Shown one piece after another: positions 44,879 through 54,400 of a stretch of 64,000 bases of DNA. The DNA is from Occultella gossypii (GTDB lineage: Bacteria > Actinomycetota > Actinomycetes > Actinomycetales > Beutenbergiaceae), in assembly GCF_019947135.1 (NCBI RefSeq), contig NZ_JAGSHT010000016.1, positions 124,001 to 188,000 on the forward strand, given 5' to 3'. A program made the translations under genes and the position numbers. The notes under the pieces are model-generated. The model was not told where the DNA came from, made no database searches, and saw nothing but the letters and a program-made list of their open reading frames with translations. Within the stretch, counting starts at the first letter, position 1. Every line of letters starts with the position of its first letter.

Positions 44879-45811
44879 TCAGCCGATCAGCAACTCCGGC
44901 AGCCGCGCCCGCGCGTGCTCCCGGGCCGGCACCACCGCCGACTCCGGCGCCCCGAACCACGGCCACCGCACCCGGGTGCCGACGTCGGCCCAGCCACCGA
45001 CGGCGGCCAGGAACTTGTCGAGCGCCGGGTCACCAAAGCCGCACTCGGCCAGCGGCGCAACGTGCGCCGCGAAGAACTCAGCGATGCGACGCTCGACGTC
45101 CGCTGCGCCGTCGGGGTCTGTCTGGATCTGCCGCCACCAGGCGGCCGCGCCCGCCGGCGAGAGCGCGGCGATGTTGGAGTAGCTGCCGTGGGCGCCGCGG
45201 GCCACCCCGGAGGCGAGCCGGTGCCCGGGCACGAACAGCGCGCACCGGTCTGCCAGAGCCCGCATCCGGGCGAACCAGTCGTCGTCGCGGTCGAGCGTCT
45301 TGATGCCGATGACGGCGGGCACCTCGGTCACGATCCGCGCGAGCAGGTCCGGGCTCGCCTGGGTCTTGGCGTGCGGTGGGCTGTAGAGCACGAGCGGGAC
45401 GGGCGCGGCCACCTGCGCGACCCGGTCGAGGAAGCGCAGCACCTCGGCCTCGCTGAGCGGGATCCAGTCGGGCAGGATCACCTGGATCGCGGCCGGCTCG
45501 AGGTCGCGGGCGCGGCGCACCCGCGCCAGGGACGCGTGCGCCAGCGGGTGGCTGGCACCGATCTGGAACGGCATGCCGACGGCGGAGCACGCCGTGGCGA
45601 GGACGGCGTTGACCTGGTCGTACTCCGCCTCGGTCAACGTGTGGAACTCCCCGGCGGTGCCGTGCGCGTACACGCCGTGCAGGTCGCTGCGCGCGAGGTG
45701 GTCCACCTCGGCGCGGAGCCGGCCGGGGTCGATCCCGTCGCCGGGGTCCAGGGGCAGCAGCACGGTGCCCCACACCCCACGGAGCTCGCTCGCGCTCATC
45801 GCGGTGGCCAT
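44879..45811 (-). CDS. DHDPS/NAL-family aldolase-like protein
   Basis: Schiff-base lyase or dehydratase of the dihydrodipicolinate synthase/N-acetylneuraminate lyase family acting on a 2-keto acid. 310 residues. Substrate loop AHGTAGEFHTLT (the GTTGE position), likely Tyr143 (VLYSPPHAK) and Schiff-base Lys171 (VIGIKTLDRD). ATG 45811 overlaps the permease stop by one base (TGATG). Last gene of the importer operon. Divergent from the paralogue at 48881-49789, so the two may take different substrates or steps. Confidence 0.85.
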   Translation of the reverse strand: MATAMSASELRGVWGTVLLPLDPGDGIDPGRLRAEVDHLARSDLHGVYAHGTAGEFHTLTEAEYDQVNAVLATACSAVGMPFQIGASHPLAHASLARVRRARDLEPAAIQVILPDWIPLSEAEVLRFLDRVAQVAAPVPLVLYSPPHAKTQASPDLLARIVTEVPAVIGIKTLDRDDDWFARMRALADRCALFVPGHRLASGVARGAHGSYSNIAALSPAGAAAWWRQIQTDPDGAADVERRIAEFFAAHVAPLAECGFGDPALDKFLAAVGGWADVGTRVRWPWFGAPESAVVPAREHARARLPELLIG

Positions 45812-46635
45812 CAGTCCTTGATCCCACCCTCGGAGATCCCGGCCACCACGTACTTCTGCAGCAACACGAAGATGACGATGATCGGGATCGCGATGATCGT
45901 CGAGACGGCCATCAGGTTGGTCCACTGGGTGCCGAACTGCGCCACGAACCGGTTCAGCACCACGGTGATCGGCTGGATCGCGTCGCTGGTGGCCAGGGTC
46001 AGGCCGAACACGAACTCGCCCCAGGTCATCACGAACGTGAGGGTGGCGACCATGACCAGGCCGGGCTGGACCAGGGGTAGGCCGATCTTCCAGAACGCCC
46101 GGAAGCCGGTGCACCCGTCGAGCAGTCCGGCGTCCATCAGGTCCTGCGGGATCGCGAGCATGTACGGGCGCAGCATCACCACCGCGAACGGCAGCGCCAG
46201 GGAGGTGTTCGCGATGATCAGTCCGGCGTAGGTGTCCACGAGGCCGTAGTCGCTGAAGATCGCGAACATGGGCAGCGCGAGGCTGATCGTCGGCAGCATC
46301 TGCGCGGCGAGCATGAGCAGCATCACCACACCGTTGACGCGCAGGCTGAACCGGGCCAGCCCGTACGCGGCCGGGACCGCGAGCGCGAGGGTGAGCAGCA
46401 GCGTCGGGATGGTGATGATCGTGGAGGACCAGATGCCCTGCAGCACCGCGGAGTCGCCGAACACGGCGTCCCGATACGCGGCCAGGGTCGGTGGGGACGG
46501 CACCAGATCCGGCGGTGAGTTGAAGACGTCGCCGGTCTCCTTCAGGGACGTGGCCACCATCCAGTAGACCGGGATCAGGTAGACCACGGCGACGATCAGC
46601 CCGGTCACGGACAGGCCGACGGTGCGGGTCCTCAC
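45811..46635 (-). CDS. Carbohydrate ABC importer permease, MalG type
   Basis: Membrane subunit, 274 residues, six membrane segments. The EAA loop is shortened/divergent (MDAGLLDGCTGFRAFWKIGLPLV) with Gly-Leu-Leu in place of EAA-type residues. Ends AGISEGGIKD. GTG 46635 overlaps the partner stop (GTGA). Part of the operon binding protein-permease-permease-aldolase between 48836 and 44879. Confidence 0.91.
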   Translation of the reverse strand: MRTRTVGLSVTGLIVAVVYLIPVYWMVATSLKETGDVFNSPPDLVPSPPTLAAYRDAVFGDSAVLQGIWSSTIITIPTLLLTLALAVPAAYGLARFSLRVNGVVMLLMLAAQMLPTISLALPMFAIFSDYGLVDTYAGLIIANTSLALPFAVVMLRPYMLAIPQDLMDAGLLDGCTGFRAFWKIGLPLVQPGLVMVATLTFVMTWGEFVFGLTLATSDAIQPITVVLNRFVAQFGTQWTNLMAVSTIIAIPIIVIFVLLQKYVVAGISEGGIKD

Positions 46636-47567
46636 AGCACGTCCTCCTTCCGGGTCGCGCGGAAGTAGAACAGGGCGAGCACGGTCGGGATGACCAGCAT
46701 CAACGTGTTGATGGTCGCGCCGCTGCCGAGCTCGAAGTTCACGAACGCCTCGTTGTAGGCGAGGATCGGCAGCACCGTGGTGGCATCGCCGGGACCGCCC
46801 TTGGTCATGATGAAGATCGTGTCGAAGGTGCGGAACGTGTAGATGAACCCGAGCAGCGCGACCACCAGGGACACCGGGCGCAGCAGCGGCAGCGTGATCG
46901 CCCGGAACCGGGTGCCCGGGCCGGCGCCGTCCAGGCTCGCCGCCTCGTACAGGCCCTTCGGGATGTTCTGCAGCCCTGCGAGCAGGAGCAGCATCGCGAA
47001 CGGCGCCATCGTCCATGCGGTCGCGAGCACCACCGCGACCAGGGCGGAGTTGCCCCGGCCGAGCCAAAACACCGGGGCGTCGATGATCCCGACGGACATC
47101 AGGGCGTGGTTGACCAGCCCGTAGGAGCCGTCGAGGATCCACCGCCACACGTTCGCGGCCACCACCGACGGCAGGATGTAGGGCAGGAAGATCGCCGCCC
47201 GGACTGCGTTCCGCCCCACGAACTTCCGGTTGAAGAAGACCGCGAGCGCGAGCCCGATCACGTACATCAGCGCGATCGTGGCGACCGTGTAGATCAGCGA
47301 CACCCGCAGCCCGGTCCACAGTTCCGGGTTGCGCAGTTCCTCGGCGTAGTTCGCGAGCCCGACGAACTCGATGGTGCCGGCCAGGAACTTCTGGATCGGT
47401 GCGTCGTACAGGCTCAGGGAGATGTTGTAGTACAGCGGGTAGAGCGTGGTCGCGGCCACGAAGACGACGGCGGGGGCTATGTAGGCGTATCGGCTCCAGT
47501 GCCGTCGAGGTCGACGGCGGGTGGTCGCCCCGGCGGGCGCGCTCGCCGCGCGAACGGTGGTGCTCAT
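46632..47567 (-). CDS. Carbohydrate ABC importer permease, MalF/UgpA type
   Basis: Partner permease, 311 residues. Basic N-terminus (TTRRRPRRHWSRYAYIAPA), six membrane segments, EAA loop YEAASLDGAGPGTRFRAITLPLL. ATG 47567 lies 3 bases after the binding-protein stop. No ATPase in the operon. Confidence 0.92.
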   Translation of the reverse strand: MSTTVRAASAPAGATTRRRPRRHWSRYAYIAPAVVFVAATTLYPLYYNISLSLYDAPIQKFLAGTIEFVGLANYAEELRNPELWTGLRVSLIYTVATIALMYVIGLALAVFFNRKFVGRNAVRAAIFLPYILPSVVAANVWRWILDGSYGLVNHALMSVGIIDAPVFWLGRGNSALVAVVLATAWTMAPFAMLLLLAGLQNIPKGLYEAASLDGAGPGTRFRAITLPLLRPVSLVVALLGFIYTFRTFDTIFIMTKGGPGDATTVLPILAYNEAFVNFELGSGATINTLMLVIPTVLALFYFRATRKEDVL

Positions 47568-47570
47568 CGA

Positions 47571-48836
47571 TCAGGCCAGCGCCTCGTCCGCCGTGGCCTG
47601 CGCGGCCGCGAGCGCGTCGGCGGGCGTGCCGGACCCGGACAGGCTGACCTGGAGGGCGTTCTGGATCCCGGTGAAGATCTCCGCGGAGACCGGGGCGACC
47701 TCCTCGTCCGGGGCCCAGGCGACGTCCAGCTGGGAGATGAAGACCTGCCGGGTCTCGTCCGCCCAGATCTCGGCCTCGGCGGTGTCGGAGCGGACCGGGA
47801 GCTTGTTGCGCTCGGGCAGGTAGGAGTTCATCACGTCCGGCTGCTGCATCCAGGTGATCAGCTCCCACGCGGCGTCGGCGTTCGCGGAGTCCTTCGTGAT
47901 GGTGAGGTTCTCCGCGGACAGGAACGAGAACTGATCGACGTCCGAGGGCATCGGCACCACAGTGAAGTCGAGGTCGCCGGACTCGGCGAGCGAGGACAGG
48001 TAGGACGCACTGTTGATCATCATCGCGGCCGTGCCGTTCTGGAACTGGAGGGTCACGTCGTCCTCGTTCCAGGTCAGCACCCCTTCGGAGATCGCGCCGG
48101 CATCCTTCAGGCGCAGGAACGAGTCCATCGCGGCGAGCCCGGCATCGGAGTCGAGTTCGCGGATGTCGCCGCCGGCGGCGAGGAACCGCAGGATCCAGGC
48201 CGTCGAACCCTCGACACCCTCAATGCCGCAGAACACGAGCCCGAAGTTCTGGCCCTCGGTCACGGCGGCGGCCACGGCCTCGACCTCGGTCCAGGTGGTG
48301 GGTGCCTGCTGGCCGGCCGCCGCGAGGGTGGCGTTGTTGACCCAGAGGGAGTAGGTGTCGGCGACGTGCGGGACGGCGTAGGTGGCGCCGCCGAAGACGG
48401 TGGTGGCCATCGGCCCGGAGAAGTACTGGTCGCTCTCGCCCCACTCCTCCACCCGATCACTGAGGTCGACGATCATTCCGGAGTCGGCGAACAGGGCGGT
48501 GTCGAAGGCGTTCACGAGCGCGATGTCCGGCAGGTCGCCGGACGTAGCGGACTGGAGCAGGGTCCGGTTGAAGTCCCCGAACGGGATCAGCCGCGGGGTG
48601 ACCTCGACACCGGTCTCCTCGGTGTACTTGGCGAGCAGCGCCTCGATCGGTGCGGTGGCGCCGCCACCGTAGTAGTGCCAGAAGGTCAGGGCGCTGCCGT
48701 CCCCGGTCTGTTCGGCTTCTTCGCCGGCGTTGCCGCCGCCCGGGGTGCAGGCGGCGATCGCGCCGAGGCCGGCCGCGCCGAGGCCGCCGATCAGCAGGCG
48801 CCGGCGGGTGAGGTTGAGGTGATCGACGATGTTCAC
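47571..48836 (-). CDS. Sugar ABC importer substrate-binding lipoprotein (Tat)
   Basis: Extracellular binding protein, 421 residues. Twin-arginine motif TRRRLLIGGLG (11-17) and lipobox AIAAC with Cys30. Mature start LTFWHYYGGGATAPIEALL. GTG 48836 is preceded by AAAGGAG 5 bases upstream. Context with two keto-acid aldolases and an SDR suggests a sugar acid or amino sugar acid as ligand; this is inference. Confidence 0.92.
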   Translation of the reverse strand: MNIVDHLNLTRRRLLIGGLGAAGLGAIAACTPGGGNAGEEAEQTGDGSALTFWHYYGGGATAPIEALLAKYTEETGVEVTPRLIPFGDFNRTLLQSATSGDLPDIALVNAFDTALFADSGMIVDLSDRVEEWGESDQYFSGPMATTVFGGATYAVPHVADTYSLWVNNATLAAAGQQAPTTWTEVEAVAAAVTEGQNFGLVFCGIEGVEGSTAWILRFLAAGGDIRELDSDAGLAAMDSFLRLKDAGAISEGVLTWNEDDVTLQFQNGTAAMMINSASYLSSLAESGDLDFTVVPMPSDVDQFSFLSAENLTITKDSANADAAWELITWMQQPDVMNSYLPERNKLPVRSDTAEAEIWADETRQVFISQLDVAWAPDEEVAPVSAEIFTGIQNALQVSLSGSGTPADALAAAQATADEALA

Positions 48837-48880
48837 AACAGCTCCTTTGCATGGTGGCGGCAGCGAACTGCGCCGGTGAG

Positions 48881-49789
48881 TCAGTTTCCGGATGGGGTGA
48901 AGAGCTCGGGGTGCGCGGCGAACAGGGTGCGCACGCGCGCCACACCGTTCGCGTCGAGGTCGTGCAGGGGGTGGCGCGAGGGGCCCATGGCGAACCCTTG
49001 GAGGCGCAGCAGCTCGCGCAGCGTGGGCAGCACCCCGGTGGCGACGAGGTCGCGGACGTAGTTCGAGACGGTGATCTGGGTGGCCCGGGCGGAGTCGTAG
49101 TCGCCGCGGCGGAACTGCTCGAGCAGGCGGACGAACAGTTCCGGGGCGGCGTTGAACGTGGACCCGATCGCGCCGCAGGCGCCGGAGACGAAGCCGGCGA
49201 GGGCCACCTCGTCGTGCCCGTTCCAGACGGCCAGCCGGCCGTCGCCGATCCGGGCGAGCTGCTGCAGCCCGAACATGTCCAGGGAGGTGAACTTCACCCC
49301 GGTCACGTTCGGCTCCTCGGCGAGCGCGGCGAAGAACTCCACGCTGAGGTTCACCCCGGTGCGGCCGGGGAAGTTGTAGGCGACGAACGGCACGTCGCAG
49401 CCGCGGGCGACGGTGCGGAAGTAGTCCAGCTGCTCGGCCGGGGTGAGCGGGACGCTCGGCAGGATCGCCGAAACGGCGTCGACCCCGGCGGCCGCGGCCC
49501 GGTTCGCCAGGTCCAGCGTGAGCCGGGTCGCGTTCGTCCCGACGTGGGCGATCACCGGCACCTGCCCACCGGTCTCGGCGACGACAACCTCGATGCAGGC
49601 GAGCCGCTCCTGCGGGGACTGCATCACGCCGTCGCCGGTGCTGCCGCCGACGTAGAAGCCGGCCACGCCGCGCTCGAGCAGCGCCGCGGTGAGGCGACCC
49701 AGTTCGGGAAGGTTCGGTGCGCCGTCGTCCAGGTAGGGCGTAAGCAGTGCTGGCACGATGCCGTGCGCGCGCTCGAGTGGGTGAGTCAT
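48881..49789 (-). CDS. DHDPS/N-acetylneuraminate lyase-family aldolase
   Basis: Class I aldolase or dehydratase for a 2-keto-3-deoxy acid. 302 residues with family motifs GGSTGDGVMQS (substrate loop), Tyr138 (VAYNFPGRTG) and Schiff-base Lys166 (TGVKFTS). The YNFPGRTG block is closer to sialic-acid and keto-deoxy-acid lyases than to lysine-pathway synthase. First enzyme gene after the GntR regulator on the same strand and next to the importer, so it likely cleaves the imported substrate or its product. Confidence 0.9.
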   Translation of the reverse strand: MTHPLERAHGIVPALLTPYLDDGAPNLPELGRLTAALLERGVAGFYVGGSTGDGVMQSPQERLACIEVVVAETGGQVPVIAHVGTNATRLTLDLANRAAAAGVDAVSAILPSVPLTPAEQLDYFRTVARGCDVPFVAYNFPGRTGVNLSVEFFAALAEEPNVTGVKFTSLDMFGLQQLARIGDGRLAVWNGHDEVALAGFVSGACGAIGSTFNAAPELFVRLLEQFRRGDYDSARATQITVSNYVRDLVATGVLPTLRELLRLQGFAMGPSRHPLHDLDANGVARVRTLFAAHPELFTPSGN

Positions 49790-49858
49790 GAGTGGTGCGA
49801 TCCCCTCCTGGGATTTCTGTCCGGCCTCGACGCGGCCGGCGGGTGGTGATGCGGAGCG

Positions 49859-50536
49859 TCAGTCGGTGGGCCGCATGAGCCGGTCGAGCCGGTAGTCGAT
49901 GTCGACGAAGTGCTGGTCGAGCGCGGAGACGGCGTCGTCGCCCTGGCGCAGGGCGTCCACGATGGCGCGGTGCCGGTCCGCGAGGTCGTGGTACTGCAGC
50001 GGCGGGAGTTCGGCCTGCATGCGGGACATGAGCGTCCAGAACATGTCCAGGACGTCGAGGATGAGGTCATTGCCGATGGCCTCGTACATGGTGCGGTGGA
50101 ACAGTCGGTCCTGCTCCGGGAAGGCCAGGCCCTGCTCCTCGAGCTCGACCATCTCGTCCACGATCGCGTCCAGGCGGGCCAGGGTCTCCTCGGAGATCCG
50201 CGCGGCCACCTTCGGGATCAGGCCACGCTCAAGCGCCGCCCGCAGCTCCAGCAGCTCGTTGAGTTTCGCGCCGTTCGCGATCATCCGGTACGGCAGCAGC
50301 CGGATCACCGGGGAGAGGGAGAAGTCCTGCAGGAACAGGCCCTTGCCGGCCTTCGCGTAGAGCACCCCCATCGACTGCAGACTGCGGGTGGCCTCCCGCA
50401 GGGACCCGCGGCTGACGTCCAGCTGGACGGCGAGTTCCCCCTCGGAGGGCATCGGGTCATCAGGGCCAAGGCCCTGCTCGGTGATGTACTCCAGGAGCTG
50501 GGCCTGCACGGTTTCGAACAGCATCGGCTTCGACAC
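49859..50536 (-). CDS. GntR-family regulator, FadR/FCD type
   Basis: Repressor of this sugar-acid locus, 225 residues from GTG 50536. Winged helix (VQAQLLEYITEQGLGPDDPMPSEGELAVQLDVSRGSLREATRSLQSMG) and an FCD sensor domain with metal-binding acid/His positions (FHRTMYEAIGN, ADRHRAIVDAL). A TTG start at 50545 would fall inside the 30-bp operator; ATG 50524 is another option. It faces the SDR across that palindrome and can repress both directions. FCD ligands are usually carboxylic acids, which fits the locus. Confidence 0.88.
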   Translation of the reverse strand: MSKPMLFETVQAQLLEYITEQGLGPDDPMPSEGELAVQLDVSRGSLREATRSLQSMGVLYAKAGKGLFLQDFSLSPVIRLLPYRMIANGAKLNELLELRAALERGLIPKVAARISEETLARLDAIVDEMVELEEQGLAFPEQDRLFHRTMYEAIGNDLILDVLDMFWTLMSRMQAELPPLQYHDLADRHRAIVDALRQGDDAVSALDQHFVDIDYRLDRLMRPTD

Positions 50537-50540
50537 GTTC

Positions 50541-50570
50541 CGCAACCTATCAGATATCTGACAGGTTGCG
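50541..50570. promoter_or_regulatory. 30-bp near-perfect palindrome, FadR-type operator
   Basis: Outer arms CGCAACCT (50541-50548) and AGGTTGCG (50563-50570) flank the perfect core TCAGATATCTGA (50550-50561); only one base pair is off symmetry. It lies in the short gap between the divergent GntR and SDR genes, where a single dimer could control both. Confidence 0.7.
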
Positions 50571-50589
50571 ACAGCGGTACTTTCGACCC

Positions 50590-51369
50590 ATGACCGCCAG
50601 CGCCAGCAACCCGCCCCTGCCCCGCACCCTCGAGGGACGCCGGGTCATCGTCACCGGCGGTGGCGTCGGCATCGGGCTCGGCATCGTCCGGCGCTTCGCC
50701 GCCGCGGGCGCCCGCGTCGCGCTCACCACGCACTCCCGGTCCGCCGACGACGTCGTCGCGCAGCTCGCCGACGAGGGCCTCGACGTGCTCGGCCTGCGGT
50801 TCGACGCCACCGACAGCGAGCAGGTCACCGCCGCCGTCGACGTCCTCGCCGACCGCCTCGGCGGCCTAGATGTGGTCCTGAACAACTCCGGCGGGCTGCT
50901 CGCCCGCCACACGATCGCCGAGACCTCCGACGTCCACTGGGACGCCGTGTGGCGAGTGAACGTCTCCTCCGCCTTCTACGTCAGCCGCGCCGCCCTGCGC
51001 CACCTCGGCGAGGGCGGGCGCATCATCAACATCTCCTCCCTGGCCGGCTCCACCGGCGGCGGCAACGGCTCTGCCCCGTACGCCACCGCGAAGGCCGCCG
51101 TCGACGGCTTCACCCGCGCGCTGGCCAAGGAGGTCGGACCGCAGGGCATCACCGTCAACGCGATCGCCCCCGGACTGATCCTGGACACCCCGTTCCACGA
51201 GACGTTCACGGCACCAGCGGACCAGGAGAAGACGATCGCGTCGATCCCGGTGGGGCGGCCCGGGTATCCGGAAGACGTTGCCGCGGCGGCTGAGTACTTC
51301 GCGCGGGATGACTCGGCGTTCGTCACTGGGACCGTGCTGGACCTCAACGGTGGGGTGCACTTTTCATAG
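50590..51369 (+). CDS. SDR-family oxidoreductase
   Basis: Classical SDR, 259 residues: TGGGVGIGLG cofactor loop, NNSGG, catalytic Ser (NISSLAGS) and YATAK, C-terminal GTVLDLNGGVHFS. ATG 50590 is 20 bases past the operator and no strong ribosome site is seen, so it may be translated from a very short leader. Divergent from and probably controlled by the GntR regulator. Likely oxidises or reduces a sugar or sugar acid in the same pathway as the aldolases. Confidence 0.9.
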   Translation: MTASASNPPLPRTLEGRRVIVTGGGVGIGLGIVRRFAAAGARVALTTHSRSADDVVAQLADEGLDVLGLRFDATDSEQVTAAVDVLADRLGGLDVVLNNSGGLLARHTIAETSDVHWDAVWRVNVSSAFYVSRAALRHLGEGGRIINISSLAGSTGGGNGSAPYATAKAAVDGFTRALAKEVGPQGITVNAIAPGLILDTPFHETFTAPADQEKTIASIPVGRPGYPEDVAAAAEYFARDDSAFVTGTVLDLNGGVHFS

Positions 51370-51432
51370 TCGGCGGGCAATCAAGGGCCTCGACGAGCCA
51401 CCCGCGCTTCCGATTGCTGTGAGACTGACCGA

Positions 51433-54400
51433 GTGACGTCATCGCCCTTGCCCGACGATGGTGCGCTCGTTGAGGGAGCCTACGAGGAACTCATCACTGA
51501 GCGGCTTGCCGCCACGCTACGCAACCTTCCCGCCGATGATTGGGCTAGCGGTTCCGTACCTGACGGGGACCAACCCCACGTGCTCGCCGCCCACGTCGCG
51601 GAGGCAGTCCATCGCCGGTTGCGGGGAGTCAAAGACTCCGCCGAGCGCCTCGCATTGGTGAACCAGCTGCTCGATACCATTGATGACGGCGAGACGGTCC
51701 CGTCGGCTGAACGTCTGCTCGCTGTCGAGCGGCGACTCCCGACGCAACTCACGACGACCTCTCGTTTCGCTACCCGACCGCAGGCGCCCCTTTCGGAGGC
51801 AGCGCTCCTCACGAACGCGCATGGTGAACCATCGCTCCAGTCGGAGATCCTCGCGGAGATGCCAAGTGCAGATGAGGTCGATCTGCTGTGCGCCTTCGTG
51901 AAGTGGACCGGTGTCCGAACCTTGCGACCCGGACTCGCCTCCCTCCGAGATCGCGGTGTCCCGCTACGAATTGCCACGACGACGTACATGGGCGCCACGG
52001 AACGTGTGGCACTGGATCGCCTGGTCAGGGAAGTCGGCGCGCAGGTCAAGATCCAGTACGACGTCCAGCGGACACGACTGCACGCGAAGGCGTGGATGTT
52101 CCGCCGCCGTTCAGGCTTCTCGACGGCGTACGTTGGATCGTCGAACCTGTCTCACTCGGCTCTCCTCGACGGCGTCGAGTGGAATGTACGGCTCTCGCAG
52201 CGAGCCAACCGGGCGCTGCTAGCGAAGTTCGAGGCGACGTTCGACACCTACTGGGCGGACCCTACGTTCGAGGACTACCAGCCCGACGACGTCGAAGATC
52301 GCGACCGACTTGACGACGCGCTCGCTGAAGCCAGTGGCCGCTCGCAGCACACCCGAGTCACGTTTTCCATCTCTGGACTCGAGGTGCGGGCCTACCCATA
52401 CCAGCAGCGGATGCTCGACGAGATCGAGGCCGCACGCAAGGTGTACGGGCGGCACCGCAACCTGGTCGTGGCGGCCACAGGCACGGGCAAGACTGTCGTC
52501 GCAGCTTTGGATTACCGCCGACTTTCGGAGGAGGCGGGTCCAGGAGAGCACCCCCGGCTGCTCTTCGTTGCCCACCGCCGGGAAATCCTCCAACAATCAC
52601 TGCGCACGTTCCGCGAAGTGCTGACGGACCCTGAGTTCGGCGAGCTCTACGTCGATGGCAAACGCCCCGAGCGCTGGAAGCACGTGTTCGCCAGCATCCA
52701 GTCGCTGACCGCCTATGGCGTCGAGAACATTCCACCAGCGAGCTTCCGCGTCCTCATCGTGGACGAGTTCCACCACGCCGCCGCCAGCACGTACCAGAAG
52801 CTGCTTCGACACCTAACCCCAGACGAGACACTGGGACTGACCGCAACGCCCGAACGGGCCGACGGCGTGCACGTTGCGCGATTGTTCGGCGGGGCTCCAA
52901 CTACGGAACTGCGCCTCTGGGATGCAATCGCCTCAGATCTGCTCGCGCCATTCCACTACTTCGCCATCAACGACGAGACAGATCTGTCTCGGATCGCCTG
53001 GGCACGCGGCGCCTACGATGCCAGGTCGCTCAGCAACCTCTACACAGGCAACGACGCCCGGTCGCGGATCATCCTTAGCCAGTTGCGAGACAAGGTGGCT
53101 GACCTCGACGCGATGAAGGCACTCGGATTCTGCGTCGATGTTGGACATGCTCACGCGATGGCTGAAGCCTTCAACCAGGCTGGGATTCCGTCGCGCGCAG
53201 TCACCGGAGAGACTGCCCACGCGCACCGAGACGAGGCCCTGACGGACCTCCGCAGCGGCGCCACCAAAGTGATCTTTGCCGTAGACGTCTACAACGAGGG
53301 GGTCGACATACCGGACGTCAACACCGTGCTGTTCCTGCGCCCTACGGAGAGCGCGACCATATTCGTTCAGCAGCTCGGACGAGGCCTGCGGCGCACCCGA
53401 ACCAAGAGCGTCCTGACCGCGCTCGACTTCGTCGGGATCCAGCGCAAGGAGTTCCGGTGGGACCTCAAACTGGGAGCAATCACCGGACAGTCTCGCCGAG
53501 GGCTGATTGAGGGCATCGAGAAGGGCTTCACGACCCTGCCGAGCGGATGCCAGATTGTCCTGGAGCGCGAGTCGCAGCAACGAATCCTCGCAAACGTCAG
53601 AGACCAGGTCTCCCGCCGATGGTCTCGGCTCGTGAGTGAACTCCGGACACTGAGTGCGCAACGCGACCACGTATCCCTCGGCACATATCTACACGAGACG
53701 GGCAATGACCTTGGTGCGGTCATCGAGCGACCCGAGCGCTCCTGGACACGACTCCGACGTGAGGCGGGACTAGAGGTCCCGGTGGGTGGGCCACTTGAGG
53801 ACGTGTTGCTTCGCCGAGTCCGAGCGCTGGCCCACGTCGACGACTCCGAACGGACCGCCGCATACCTCGCCGTCCTGTCCGGCGCAGACTATGAATCACT
53901 TTCCCCAACGGAACGAGCGTTCGCCCGCATGCTGTTCTTCTCGCTCTACCCCGATGGCGGTGGGTTCGAGTCGTATGCCGATGGACTCACGGCGGCATCG
54001 CATGAGGCCGCAGCGAACCAAGAACTGATGACGGTGGTCGACCTCGCTCGTGCCACGCAGCTCCGACTGACAGTCGCATCCACGGGGTCCACGGCCGGCC
54101 TCCCGCTACGCCTGCACGCGCGCTACCAACGAGAGGAAGCGCTCGCCGCCCTGGGTTGGGCGAACCTGTCGCGCACCCCGAAGTCGTTCCAAGCTGGCGT
54201 CCTCCACGAATCCGAACAGAACCTCGACGCCCTCTTCGTGACCGTCGAGAAGTCCGAAGCTGCCTTCTCGCCGAGCACTATGTACCGCGACTACCCGATC
54301 TCTCGAACTCTCTTCCACTGGGAGTCGCAATCAACCACCTCCCTGCTGTCCCCCACGGGACAGCGCTACGTGGCCGGAAGCAGCACCGTCCTGCTCTTCG

